Origin: SIAQ01 sp963767835 | Lineage (GTDB): Bacteria; Planctomycetota; Planctomycetia; Gemmatales; Gemmataceae | NCBI GenBank assembly: GCA_963767835.1 | Contig: CAVYFY010000006.1 | Location: 372,001 to 436,000 of the forward strand | Reading direction: 5' to 3' | DNA length: 64,000 bases | Shown here: positions 44,057 through 53,406 of the stretch, in pieces | How the letters are laid out: the number at the start of each line of letters is the position of its first letter | Numbering within the stretch: the stretch's first letter is position 1 | Made by a program: the position numbers and the translations under genes | The notes under the pieces: generated by a model | The model's database searches: none | What the model was told of the DNA's origin: nothing | The model's input: only the letters and a program-made list of their open reading frames with translations

Positions 44057-44335
44057 TCATGGCGCGATCATCGTCCGCGCGCCCTCCTTCAACGTAGTGA
44101 TCTCCCCCGCGCGGACCAGATTCTCGATGCGCGCCGACATCCTCGGCCCAATGCCCGGCAAATCCCGCAGCCCCTGCCGGCCTTGGCAAGCGACGATCTC
44201 CTCGACGGGCCGTTCCAGCCCCAAGATCGTTTCAGCGGCGCGTCGATAAGCCTGTACGCGGTACAAACCGGCGTGCTTTTCCTCCAGCGCATGAGCCAGG
44301 CTCAACAGTCGTTGTGCGATGGTGCGATTTTCCAT
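44057..44335 (-). CDS. helix-hairpin-helix protein, Pol-beta N-terminal-like
   Basis: The 92-residue protein matches the N-terminal HhH region of family X DNA polymerases: MENRTIAQRLLSLAHALEEK, YRVQAYRRAAETILGL and LRDLPGIGPRMSARIENLV, the last being the hairpin (PGIG) that grips the DNA backbone. In PolX this domain is followed by polymerase and PHP domains; here it ends after EGARTMIAP. It is a stand-alone DNA-binding module, possibly for gapped or damaged DNA. It starts 35 bases upstream of the UbiA gene on the same strand. Confidence 0.75.
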   Translation of the reverse strand: MENRTIAQRLLSLAHALEEKHAGLYRVQAYRRAAETILGLERPVEEIVACQGRQGLRDLPGIGPRMSARIENLVRAGEITTLKEGARTMIAP

Positions 44336-44484
44336 AGCGAAATCCTCGAATGGACCCCTGTACATATCTTAGGCCCGCCCGAGGAGCGAAATCAAGCAAA
44401 TTGTGGAAATTTGTCCACTTACTCCCGCATATAATCATCCCCGCGTCTTCGTTCGATTATTTCCGCTTCGCAAAGGGATCCCGC

Positions 44485-46958
44485 ATGGCCGCGCGGCAGT
44501 TGTCGGTCTGGATGGCGCCGCTGGCGCCGGTCGCACTGGCGCTGACCGCCGGCATTCTTCTCGATCGCTGGTGCATGGTTCCGATCGCCGCGAGTCTCCT
44601 CGTCGCGCTGGTCGCGCTGCTCGCCTGGCTCATCTTCCTCAATACATCGCGGCAACGGCTGGCCCTGGTCTACCTGATGGCGGGCGTCGCCGGCGCGGGC
44701 TCGGCGTATCACCACTGGCATCGATATCACGTCGGCGCGGCCGATCTTTCGCGCCTTGCCGAGCGAGATTCGCAGCCGGCACGTGTGCGCGGCGTCCTCG
44801 CCTCCGCGCCGTTCACGCGCTCCGGAGAGAGCGGACCGCTACGTAGCTTCGCCACCCAGGCGACGACGCGATTCGTGCTGCGCGTGCAAGCACGCCAGGA
44901 TGTTGCGACCTATGACTGGCACGATGCCGATGGCCTGGTGCAAATGACGCTGATCGGCCGAACCGATGACGTGACCGTCGGCGATGAAGTCGAGGTGCTG
45001 GGGCGACTGGCGCTGCCGAGCGACGCGAGCAATCCGGGCGAATTCGATTATGCCGCGTTTTTGCGCGACCAGGGAATTACCACGACCTTGACTGTGCTGC
45101 AGTCGGACGAGGTGATTCTCGTAAGGCACGGCTGGCCGACATCGCTGTTCGGCGTCCTGGCGGTGGCGCGCGGCTGGGGGCAGCGGACGCTGGCGCGCGA
45201 TCTTTCCTCGCAGCATGGCGTGGCGTCGGCGCTGTTGCTTGGTGAAGGCGCCGACATGTCGGGCGAGGACTGGGAGCAATATCTGCGCACCGGCGTCATC
45301 CATGTGCTGGCGATCTCCGGGCAGCATCTGGTTATTCTGGCGGGGTTCCTTTGGCTCGTTGCGCGGGCCGGCGGATTTCGCCGCCGCCATGCGGCGCCGA
45401 TGATCGCGCTGCTCTTGATCGGCTACGCCCTCTTGACGGGAGGCCGACCGCCGGTGATGCGTGCCGCCTGGGTAATTGCGGCGTTCGCGGGCGGCATCCT
45501 CTTGCAAAGGCCGGTCGCATACGCCAACACATTTGCGCTCGCCTGGATCGGCGTCATCGCGGTCAACCCGTGCGACATTTTCAACGCCGGCTGCCAGCTC
45601 TCGTTTCTCGCGGTGGCGGTGCTGGTCTGGGGCGTTGGCCAGTGGGCTGACGCACAACCATCCGATCCGCTGGAGCGCGCCATCGACAAGGCAAGATCCT
45701 GGCACGCGCGGAGTGGGATCCAGTCCTGGCGCACGATGCGTGCCTTCTACGCGATCAACGCCGCCGTCTGGCTCATGGTGACGCCGCTCGTCGCTTACCA
45801 TTTTCACGTCGTATCGCCGGTTGCACTGTTGCTCGGACCTCCGATGGTGCTGCTGACCTCGGTGGCCCTGCTCGCGGGTTTCGGCTTTCTCTTTTTCGCG
45901 GCCTGGGCGTGGCCCATCGCCTGGCTTTTCGGCCTGGTGACGCAAACGAGCCTGACCGGCTGCGAAATCCTGGTGACGTACAGCCAGCGCTTGCCGGGCG
46001 CATATTTTTCGTCGCCGATGTGCCGGCCTGGTGGTTGTGGATTTTCTATCTCGCCCTCTTGATCGGCATGACGCTGCCCATCGTCTGGCGGTACGGGCGC
46101 TGGGCAATTGCAACGGCAAGCGCGTGGCTGGTGCTCGGCGTACTCCTGCAACTGTGGCCGCATCGGCCGGGCGAAATGCGCTGCACCTTCGTCGCCGTCG
46201 GCCATGGCGGTTGCACGGTGATTGAAACGCCCGAAGGCCGCGTGATTGTCTATGACGCCGGGGCGACCGGCGGCCCTGATGTGACGCGCCGTTACATCGC
46301 CCCCTTCCTCTGGTCGCGCGGCATTCGCCGAATCGACGATCTGATTCTGTCGCATGCCGATCTCGATCACTTTAATGGCGTGCCGCAATTGGCGGAGCGA
46401 TTCGCGATTGGCCGCGTCGTGTGCACACCGACGTTCGCCGAGCGGAGCTTGCCGGCAGTGCAGCGAACGGTGTCGGCACTGGAAGAGCGGGCGATCGCGA
46501 TGGAAATCGTCCATGCGGGCCAGCACTGGCAGGCGGACGGCGTGAGTTTCGATGTCCTGCATCCGCCGGCACAAGGGCCCGCCGGCAAGGAGAACGTTCG
46601 CAGCCTGGTCTTGCTGGTTCGACACGAAACGTGGTCGATGCTCCTGACGGGCGATCTCGAAGAAGCCGGCTTGACGCAGGTGCTGACCAAGAAGCCGCCG
46701 CTCATCGATGTGCTGATGGCGCCGCATCACGGCAGCGACCGATCGAATGTCCCTGCACTGGCGGCCTGGGCGAAAGCCAGGCTCGTGGTGAGTTGCCAAG
46801 CCGTACCGACCAGTGACCGTGCGAGCGTGCGGATGTACGAGAAAATGGGCGCGAAGTATCTCGGCACCTGGCCGCACGGCGCGATCACGATTCGGCCCGA
46901 TGATGCGGAAACGCCGGTGCAGACGTATCGCACGCGCTTGGCGTTGCTCCCGTGGTAA
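44485..46958 (+). CDS. comEC: ComEC/Rec2 family DNA uptake channel, one frameshift
   Basis: ComEC imports single-stranded DNA through the inner membrane during transformation. The N-terminal soluble domain and first membrane helices open with MAARQLSVWMAPLAPVALAL. The competence domain contains VIHVLAISGQHLVILAGFLW, the family's signature. After the last helices a frameshift near 46007 (loss of a T in a run of T) leads to a metallo-beta-lactamase-like domain with ILSHADLDHFNGVPQL and APHHGSDRSNVPAL. Restoring the base gives about 824 residues. No other competence genes lie nearby; a pilus-based uptake system would have to be elsewhere. Confidence 0.9.
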
Positions 46959-47303
46959 TCACGGGAGTCGCACGTGGCGGGGTCGCGCAAGGAATAATCC
47001 CGCGCGCACACAAAATCCCTGGATTCTGGCAATGTTTGCGCCCATTTTCACGAACATTCCTAGCGCACGGGAGTGGGTCTCAGCATCCCGCGCTAGGAAT
47101 GTTGCGAAACGTTGAAAGGAACAAGAGTTAGCACAATTCTCGATCGCGCTATGAAATCCGCGCCGAGCGGGGTGCCGATTCGCCGAGCTTCGGTATAAGA
47201 AATTCCTTGACCCGCGAATCAGAAAGATGGAGAATCCCCTCAATGGTTCCGCGACCCGCTGCGCCCATACCCTGGCGACTCTATCCCGTGAGGATTGCCG
47301 AAC
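46959..47303. other. intergenic region with palindrome 47053-47103
   Basis: This 345-base gap follows comEC. It contains an inverted repeat with exact 14-base arms (AACATTCCTAGCGC at 47053-47066, complement at 47090-47103). No gene is supported; the gap should hold the promoter of the next gene. Confidence 0.6.
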
Positions 47304-48008
47304 ATGACGGTGGAACGAATCGAATTCTCGATGTGCCTTCAGACCGCGTATGATTTGCCGCGGCCATTCCCGGCCAATAAGGAGATTCCGGAATGGTACA
47401 AATCGATGCCCGCCGAAGTCGCGGGGGAAAGCGGCCCGATCGAGACGGTCAAGGGCTGCCCGCCTTTTTTGGAAGCCATGACCTGCGGCTACATCATTCC
47501 GTTGGTCGCGGATATCACTCTTTCGCGGGACCAGTCGGGCGTGTTTCATGGTGAAGGTCCCACGTACCGCGACCGCGGTGAATTCTGCCGCCCGCTGGTC
47601 ACGACGCACAACCCGGTGCAGGTCCGCGGCGCGCCGGTCGAGCAGTTCCCGATGGTGAAGATTTTCAACCCGTGGCTGATCCGCACATCGCCGGGATATT
47701 CCGTGCTGTTCCTGGCGCCGCAGAACCGCTTTCAGAAGTTCCTTTATCCAGTCGCCGGCCTGGTGGAAACGGACCTCTTTTATCGGGAGATCAACGTGCC
47801 CAGCGTCCTGACCATTCCACCCGGCGCGAGCGTGAAGTTGCCGCGTGGCATGCCCCTCGTGCAAGTGATCCCCATCAAGCGGGATGAATTTCAATCCGAC
47901 TTCGTTCCCCTGGACGTTGGCAAATACGAAGAAGTCATGCAAACGCTGAGAGATGAGCCACGCAGCTATTACAAAGATGATTTTTGGCGGAAGAAGAAAT
48001 ACTACTGA
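47304..48008 (+). CDS. hypothetical protein, DUF6065-like
   Basis: The 234-residue protein starts MTVERIEFSMCLQTAYDLPR. It has no signal peptide or membrane helix. Notable stretches are IPEWYKSMPAEVAG, VKGCPPFLEAMTCGYIIPLV, FNPWLIRTSPGYSVLFLAPQ and LPRGMPLVQVIPIKRDEF. The layout resembles the uncharacterised family DUF6065, found in bacteria and phages, but this is from memory and unverified. The ATG at 47304 has GAGG ten bases upstream; a TTG at 47295 is also open. Neighbours give no functional clue. Confidence 0.7.
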   Translation: MTVERIEFSMCLQTAYDLPRPFPANKEIPEWYKSMPAEVAGESGPIETVKGCPPFLEAMTCGYIIPLVADITLSRDQSGVFHGEGPTYRDRGEFCRPLVTTHNPVQVRGAPVEQFPMVKIFNPWLIRTSPGYSVLFLAPQNRFQKFLYPVAGLVETDLFYREINVPSVLTIPPGASVKLPRGMPLVQVIPIKRDEFQSDFVPLDVGKYEEVMQTLRDEPRSYYKDDFWRKKKYY

Positions 48009-48106
48009 TACGTTGCAGCCAAAATGCCATAAGGAAGGCAGGAAGCCAGAAAAAATCCGATCCTCAAATTCCTGCCTTCCTGCATTCCAAATATTTTCTT
48101 CGAAGC

Positions 48107-48609
48107 CTACCGCTTCGGCAGAATAAGTTGATAATCGCTGCCGATGCTGGCCCGGCTGATACGCACCTTCATCTTCTCGATCACGGTGCGGCCTGGCTCC
48201 GATGGCGCCGGCTGGGCGAAGGCAAATCCGGCCAGCGCGATTGCCCCCAACGGCATCGCGGCGGCGAGCAGGTACTTCGCCTTCGGCGCCCGCGCCAGCC
48301 AGAGCCCGCCGCCGATCAGCGAGCCTGCCAACGCCAGGCCGACGAATGGAAATCCTGCCGCCTGCACGGTTCGCGCTTCCTCGGTCTTGCGCGCCGCCGT
48401 CGCATTCGCCGGCAGCACCAGCCGCGCGCTCGGCTCATTCGGATCATGCACGATTAACAATCGCAGTAACTGTTTCGGCACGAAATCATCCGACGGCATC
48501 AGGGGCGGACGGTTCCCTCCGCGTCGGCCATCGGGCCCAGGGATGTCGGCCCAGCGCTTGGCACGATCAATAGCGACAGGAGAGCGACACAGACCATTCG
48601 ACGCAGCAT
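48107..48609 (-). CDS. exported membrane protein, paralogue of the next gene, one frameshift
   Basis: The ATG at 48609 opens a signal peptide (MLRRMVCVALLSLLIVPSAG), but the frame stops after VRP. Adding one C to the CCCC run at about 48503 lets it continue MPSDDFVPKQLLRLLIVHDP to the stop at 48107. Two membrane helices follow (GFPFVGLALAGSLIGGGLWL, YLLAAAMPLGAIALAGFAFA) and a short C-terminal domain (VIEKMKVRISRASIGSDYQL). The overall plan, with a conserved L(I/V)xDP motif, matches the gene just upstream. Function unknown. Confidence 0.6.
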
Positions 48610-48627
48610 GGCAATCTCGCTTGGGAT

Positions 48628-49185
48628 TTATCGAGTCTTGATCTTGTCCGCCAGTTCCGGGGTGACGACGAGTTCAACTACGTCGCCTTGATCGACGATC
48701 CGCACATTAACTGCAATATCGCCGACTTTGACGATTGGGACCAAGATCCGATTCGGTTGCTCCGGCCCATTCGCTTTGGTGAAACTGGCCCGCGTCATGG
48801 CGACGAACAGCACGGCGATGACCGCGAAGCCGATCACCAGCTTTTTCTTGGGAATCTCGCGTGGCCGATAGCGCAGGCACCACAGCCCGCCGGCGACACA
48901 TGCCGCCGACAGGGCCACGCCCGCGATCGCAGTTCGCGTGTTGCTTGCCGGTGCGGCGGCATCGGCCACCATCATCTGCCGCGGGATACGCAATTCTGCT
49001 TCCTTGACGCTCGGGTCGCGGATGATGACGAGATCGTATTCGGGATCGACTGGGACGGGACGGTCCCAGGGACGCTCACGGCGCACAAACAGACCGAGCG
49101 GATGGAAACACGCATCCGCCCAGACCTGCGTCGCCGCGAAATAGAACACTACCAGCACGGCAACTGAGCGAAGCCAGAACGACAT
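48628..49185 (-). CDS. exported membrane protein, paralogue of the downstream gene
   Basis: The 185-residue protein begins with a signal peptide (MSFWLRSVAVLVVFYFAATQ). The mature part has EYDLVIIRDPSVKEAELRIP, two hydrophobic helices (TAIAGVALSAACVAGGLWCL and KLVIGFAVIAVLFVAMTRA) and a C-terminal strand region (VRIVDQGDVVELVVTPELAD). The same order is seen in the next gene, so the two are tandem paralogues. GGAGA lies six bases before the ATG at 49185. An alternative ATG at 49263 overlaps the methyltransferase stop (TGATG) and would add a further hydrophobic stretch. Confidence 0.65.
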   Translation of the reverse strand: MSFWLRSVAVLVVFYFAATQVWADACFHPLGLFVRRERPWDRPVPVDPEYDLVIIRDPSVKEAELRIPRQMMVADAAAPASNTRTAIAGVALSAACVAGGLWCLRYRPREIPKKKLVIGFAVIAVLFVAMTRASFTKANGPEQPNRILVPIVKVGDIAVNVRIVDQGDVVELVVTPELADKIKTR

Positions 49186-49262
49186 GATCTTCTCCGGCAA
49201 AAAGGCAGCCCACTTCAGCCAGCGAAACGTAGCGACCGCCGCCGCAAGAATCAATGCCGACA

Positions 49263-50183
49263 TCAGGCCGGCGTCAATTCGTAACAACCGTCCACACCCG
49301 CGATATGGCCTTCGTGCCACGGCAACCCGCGGTTGTCGAAGGTCAAGCCGAGCAGGAATTTCCGATGCTCCGCCGCCAGGCGCGGATGCTCGATCGCGGC
49401 AAAGCGATGTTCGAGCATTTTCATCTCATGCACGGAGATCGCCGCTCCAAGGAATCGGCAACGAAAGCCGCTGCTCTCGGCAAGGGCCGCGAACTCTGTC
49501 GGCTTGTAGACGCGCGAGATCGGGCAAAGATCGCCGTCCGTGCTGGTGGCGAACGCGGCCTGAATGTCCTTGCCGGCGTCGCGCCCTTCGACGATTTGGC
49601 GGAAATAAGCGACGTAGAGATGGACAAAGATGCTCGGGTAATTGTAGACCATGATCCGGCAAGTGCCGGTGCGCCGGAGCACGCGGCGGAATTCCTTCAG
49701 CACCGCTTGTGGATCGCGGGCATGATGGACCACGCCTGAAGAATGGATGTAATCGACCGAGCCGTCTTCGAGTGCGACGCGATTGCCAGTTTCATCGATC
49801 TGGATCAGATCCGCGACGATGCCATGCACGGCCAAGCGATCCCTCGCTTCGGCAAGCGAACTCGGTGAGATGTCGGCGCCGATCAGGCGCTCCGGCCGCG
49901 CGTAATGACCGAAGCCGACCAAGTCGTTGCCCGGCCCGCAGCCGTAATCGAGCACGACCTTGCCGTCCTGTCCGGCAACGGGCATCAGCTCGAGGTAGCC
50001 GATATATTGATCGTTGCGCCAGTCAAAACAGTCGAGCGATTGTTGTGCGCTGGCGAAGGTATGGTGATGGGTCACGTTCCGGCCGGTCCAGTACGATTGA
50101 TTGCTGGACCCGCCGGTTGCGAGCGTGAAGATCTTGTTGGTTATTCTTTTCACTCTTCCTGCGGCCGATCGAACGGAACGCAT
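49263..50183 (-). CDS. class I SAM-dependent methyltransferase
   Basis: The 306-residue enzyme has the SAM-binding motif I VVLDYGCGPGNDLVGFG, motif II LIGADISPSSLAEARDRL, and the later stretch GSVDYIHSSGVVHHARDPQA typical of type 11 methyltransferases. A longer C-terminal part (FRQIVEGRDAGKDIQAAF) may bind the acceptor. The neighbours are sugar and amino-sugar genes, so methylation of a surface glycan or precursor is plausible. It is divergent from asnB. Confidence 0.85.
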   Translation of the reverse strand: MRSVRSAAGRVKRITNKIFTLATGGSSNQSYWTGRNVTHHHTFASAQQSLDCFDWRNDQYIGYLELMPVAGQDGKVVLDYGCGPGNDLVGFGHYARPERLIGADISPSSLAEARDRLAVHGIVADLIQIDETGNRVALEDGSVDYIHSSGVVHHARDPQAVLKEFRRVLRRTGTCRIMVYNYPSIFVHLYVAYFRQIVEGRDAGKDIQAAFATSTDGDLCPISRVYKPTEFAALAESSGFRCRFLGAAISVHEMKMLEHRFAAIEHPRLAAEHRKFLLGLTFDNRGLPWHEGHIAGVDGCYELTPA

Positions 50184-50356
50184 GGTATTTCCTCCCCGGT
50201 TACCTCAGCGCGTCGCAAGAAATACGAAAAGGTTCGATATTTCTCAAGGGCAAGTGCCGGCAAGCTGGGCAATCCAGCCGATTGCCGCGCCGCCGTTTCA
50301 CCTTGGTTTTTCGACCGCTCTTCTGCTAAACTCCCGCCATCGGCATGGAGGCTCGG

Positions 50357-52198
50357 ATGTGCGGCATTGCGGGATTTCTGGGCGGCGCGGTCGGCAGCAT
50401 GCAGGCCCCGCTTGATTCGCTGGCCCATCGCGGGCCCGATGATTCCGGTTGGATCGCGCATCCATCCCATCCATCGCCGCGGCCATTTCATTCCGTGTTG
50501 CTTCATCGCCGGCTGTCGATTCTCGATCTCTCCGCGGCCGGGCATCAACCGATGGCGTCGGTGGACGGAGCGCACACAATCGTCTTCAACGGGGAAATCT
50601 ACAACTACCGCGAGTTGCGCGAAGAGCTAGAAAACGCCGGCCGTGTTTTCCGAACGCAAACGGACACGGAAGTTCTGCTGAATGCCTACATCCACTGGGG
50701 CCCGGCCTGTTTGCGCCGACTGATCGGCATGTTTGCCTTTGCCGTACGCGACGAGCGGCGTCGTTGCTTGTTCCTGGCACGCGATTTTGTCGGCATGAAG
50801 CCGCTTTATTATGTGCGCTCGGTGGGAGGCCTGGCGTTTGCATCGGAGGTCAAGGCCCTGCTCGACTGGCTGCCGCTCAAGCGCACGGTCCAGCCGCAGC
50901 GGTTGTACGAGTATCTGCGCTGGGATTGCACCGATCACGGCGGCGACACGCTTTGGGGCGAAATTCGCCAAGTGCCGGCCGCCCATTATCTGGAGGTCCC
51001 GCTGGAATCGCCCGAGCAAGGCGAACCGGTGCGCTACTGGAATCTGCCAGGCGGAGAAACGCTCGACATCTCCTTCGACGAGGCGGCCCGTCGGCTGCGG
51101 GAGATGTTCTTACAGAATATTCGCTTACATCTGCGCAGCGATGTCCCGGTCGGCGCAGCGCTGTCGGGAGGCATTGATTCCTCGGCCATCGTCGCCGCCA
51201 TGCGAGCGGTGGAACCGTCGGCGGAGATTCATGCGTTCAGCTACGTCGCGGACGAACCGGCCTTGAGCGAGGAGCGCTGGGTCGATCTGGTTGGCAAGCA
51301 CGCGCGGGCAATCGTGCACAAGATTCAGCCGCGGCCCGGAGAATTGATCGACGATCTCGACCGCTTGATCGGTACTCAGGATGAGCCGTTTGGCAGCACC
51401 AGCATGTACGCGCAATACTGCGTGTTCCGGGCGGCGCGGCAGAGCGGCATCAAGGTGATGCTCGACGGCCAGGGCGCCGACGAGTTGCTCGCGGGCTACG
51501 GCCGCTATGTGCCAGCCCGGCTCAGCACGCTTTGTCGCACCGGCCGCTGGATTGCGGCCTGGCGGCTAGCGCGGTGCTCTTCCCGGTCCGCCCAGTCGAA
51601 GATATGGCTGCAAACCTGCCGGCTGCTGATGCCCGCCGCCGCACAGCGCATGCTCGAGCGCTGGATGATGCCTGCCTGGCTCAACGCCGCGTGGTTTCGA
51701 GAGCGCGGCGTCGCGCTCGATGGGGCCCGGCGCGGCGTGGACCTGCGCAACGAACTCAGGCAAACGGTGAGCGTGACCAGTTTGCCGCAGCTTCTGCGCT
51801 ATGAAGATCGCAACTCGATGGCGTCGTCGGTCGAAAGCCGCTTGCCGTTTCTGACGCCCGACCTGGCCGAATTCCTCCTGAAGTTGCCGGATGATTACAT
51901 CCTGGGGGGCGACGGCCTGACCAAGCGCGTTTTCCGCCAGGCGATGCGCGGCATTGTGCCCGACGCCATCCTCGATCGCCGCGACAAAATCGGGTTTGCG
52001 ACGCCGGAACTACGCTGGCTGACCACGTTGACGCCGTGGGTCGAGGCAACGCTGGCGAGCGAGCGGGCACGCAGCATCGGGGCGCTCGATGTGCCGGCGC
52101 TGCACGCGCGATTGGCGGGCGGTGCGTGCCGGGCGGGCGAAGTTCGATTTCCGTATCTGGCGCTGGGTCAATCTGATTCGCTGGGCGGAACGCTTTAA
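50357..52198 (+). CDS. asnB: asparagine synthase (glutamine-hydrolysing)
   Basis: AsnB amidates aspartate, or in polysaccharide clusters a sugar carboxylate, using ammonia from glutamine. The N-terminal glutaminase domain starts MCGIAGFLGG, so Cys2 becomes the N-terminal nucleophile after removal of Met; this fixes the start at 50357. RLSILDLSAAGHQPM and FNGEIYNYRELR follow. The synthetase domain has the ATP pyrophosphatase loop ALSGGIDSSAIVAAM and GQGADELLAGYGRY. The 613-residue product has the usual length. Its position among glycosyltransferases suggests surface-sugar amidation, although ordinary asparagine synthesis is possible. Confidence 0.93.
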   Translation: MCGIAGFLGGAVGSMQAPLDSLAHRGPDDSGWIAHPSHPSPRPFHSVLLHRRLSILDLSAAGHQPMASVDGAHTIVFNGEIYNYRELREELENAGRVFRTQTDTEVLLNAYIHWGPACLRRLIGMFAFAVRDERRRCLFLARDFVGMKPLYYVRSVGGLAFASEVKALLDWLPLKRTVQPQRLYEYLRWDCTDHGGDTLWGEIRQVPAAHYLEVPLESPEQGEPVRYWNLPGGETLDISFDEAARRLREMFLQNIRLHLRSDVPVGAALSGGIDSSAIVAAMRAVEPSAEIHAFSYVADEPALSEERWVDLVGKHARAIVHKIQPRPGELIDDLDRLIGTQDEPFGSTSMYAQYCVFRAARQSGIKVMLDGQGADELLAGYGRYVPARLSTLCRTGRWIAAWRLARCSSRSAQSKIWLQTCRLLMPAAAQRMLERWMMPAWLNAAWFRERGVALDGARRGVDLRNELRQTVSVTSLPQLLRYEDRNSMASSVESRLPFLTPDLAEFLLKLPDDYILGGDGLTKRVFRQAMRGIVPDAILDRRDKIGFATPELRWLTTLTPWVEATLASERARSIGALDVPALHARLAGGACRAGEVRFPYLALGQSDSLGGTL

Positions 52199-52232
52199 CG
52201 TCGATTTTGGATAAACCACCGTAAGGCGATCC

Positions 52233-53366
52233 ATGAAGCGCGTTGTTCTTGTGTCGAATCACTGCCTCGAAAGTCCCGTGAAGGCCGGCTTTGCGCACCT
52301 CGCCGATTCCTTCTGCCGCGCGGGCTGGGACGTCTTGTTTTTCACGGAGTCCATCAGCTGGTTGACGCTGCTGCGAGGCCGCGATCAGCGCAGTCAACAG
52401 GCGATTCTGCGCCGGTCCAACCGGGTTCACAAGGTGCGCGCTCGCCTGGCCAGTTACGTTTGGCTCATGCCTTTTCATCCGATTAACCTACGTTCGCCGC
52501 TGCTCAATCGGTGGAGCGAGCCTGTGCTCAAGCTGTACCCGCGGTTTTCGCTGGGCGCCGCTGAGCCGGCTATTGCGCGTGCCGATCTTTTTGTCTTCGA
52601 CAGCGATCACGGCTTGTTTCTCTTTGATCGTTTCAAGAAACTCAATCCGCGAGCGCGCTTCGTCTATCGCGTTTCCGACGATATTCGCATGTTGGGACAT
52701 CATCCGATGCTGGCGGCACAGGAGGAACGAATTCTGCCGCAATTCGATCTGGTCAGCGCGGCTTTTTCGCTTTTTTGCAAGCGATTCGCCGGCCTGCCGA
52801 ACGTGCGGTTTCACAACCATGGCCTGGACAAAAGCCTCTTCGATCGGCCCTGTGCCAATCCGTACGCCAGCGCCGGCCCCAATGTCATCTACGTGGGGAT
52901 GAATTTTTTCGATGCGGATTTCATGGCCCGGGCCGTGCGCCTGTTTCCGGATTGTTTTTTTTACGTCTTTGGCGCGGTCGGCCCTTTGCCCGCCGCAGCC
53001 AATTTGATTTCATATGGCAAACGTCCGTTTGCTGAGCTGATTCCATATCTGCGGCATGCGGACATCGGGCTGCAAAATTTGCGTTACGCCCCCGGCGCCG
53101 AGTGCTTCGCCGATAGCTTGAAAATGATTCAATACACTTATTGCCGCTTGCCGATCGTGGCGCTGCGCTTTTTGACGCAGGACCGGGAACATGTCTTTTA
53201 CTACGATCCGGGAGAGGACGCCAGCATTCGCCAAGCCCTGCTGGCGGCTCGAGCTTTCGACCGCTCGCGCATCAGCACGGCATCCATTGTATCCTGGGAC
53301 GATCTTTACGGGATTCTGGCCGAGAATGGATCACTTTGCCAGGAACCGATGCGATTGTCGGCCTGA
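52233..53366 (+). CDS. glycosyltransferase, GumK-like
   Basis: The 377-residue protein starts VVLVSNHCLESPVKAGFAHL, like the N-terminal domain of GumK-type glucuronosyltransferases, a GT-B fold. The C-terminal half contains VIYVGMNFFDADF, RPFAELIPYLRHADIGLQNL and ECFADSLKMIQYTYCRLPIV, the region that normally binds the nucleotide-sugar. There is no membrane helix. It follows asnB on the same strand by 34 bases. The donor and acceptor are unknown, and the family assignment is from overall pattern. Confidence 0.8.
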   Translation: MKRVVLVSNHCLESPVKAGFAHLADSFCRAGWDVLFFTESISWLTLLRGRDQRSQQAILRRSNRVHKVRARLASYVWLMPFHPINLRSPLLNRWSEPVLKLYPRFSLGAAEPAIARADLFVFDSDHGLFLFDRFKKLNPRARFVYRVSDDIRMLGHHPMLAAQEERILPQFDLVSAAFSLFCKRFAGLPNVRFHNHGLDKSLFDRPCANPYASAGPNVIYVGMNFFDADFMARAVRLFPDCFFYVFGAVGPLPAAANLISYGKRPFAELIPYLRHADIGLQNLRYAPGAECFADSLKMIQYTYCRLPIVALRFLTQDREHVFYYDPGEDASIRQALLAARAFDRSRISTASIVSWDDLYGILAENGSLCQEPMRLSA

Positions 53367-53406
53367 TTTCGGTTGATTCGCAGATGCTTGGACCGCTGGA
53401 AATGAA

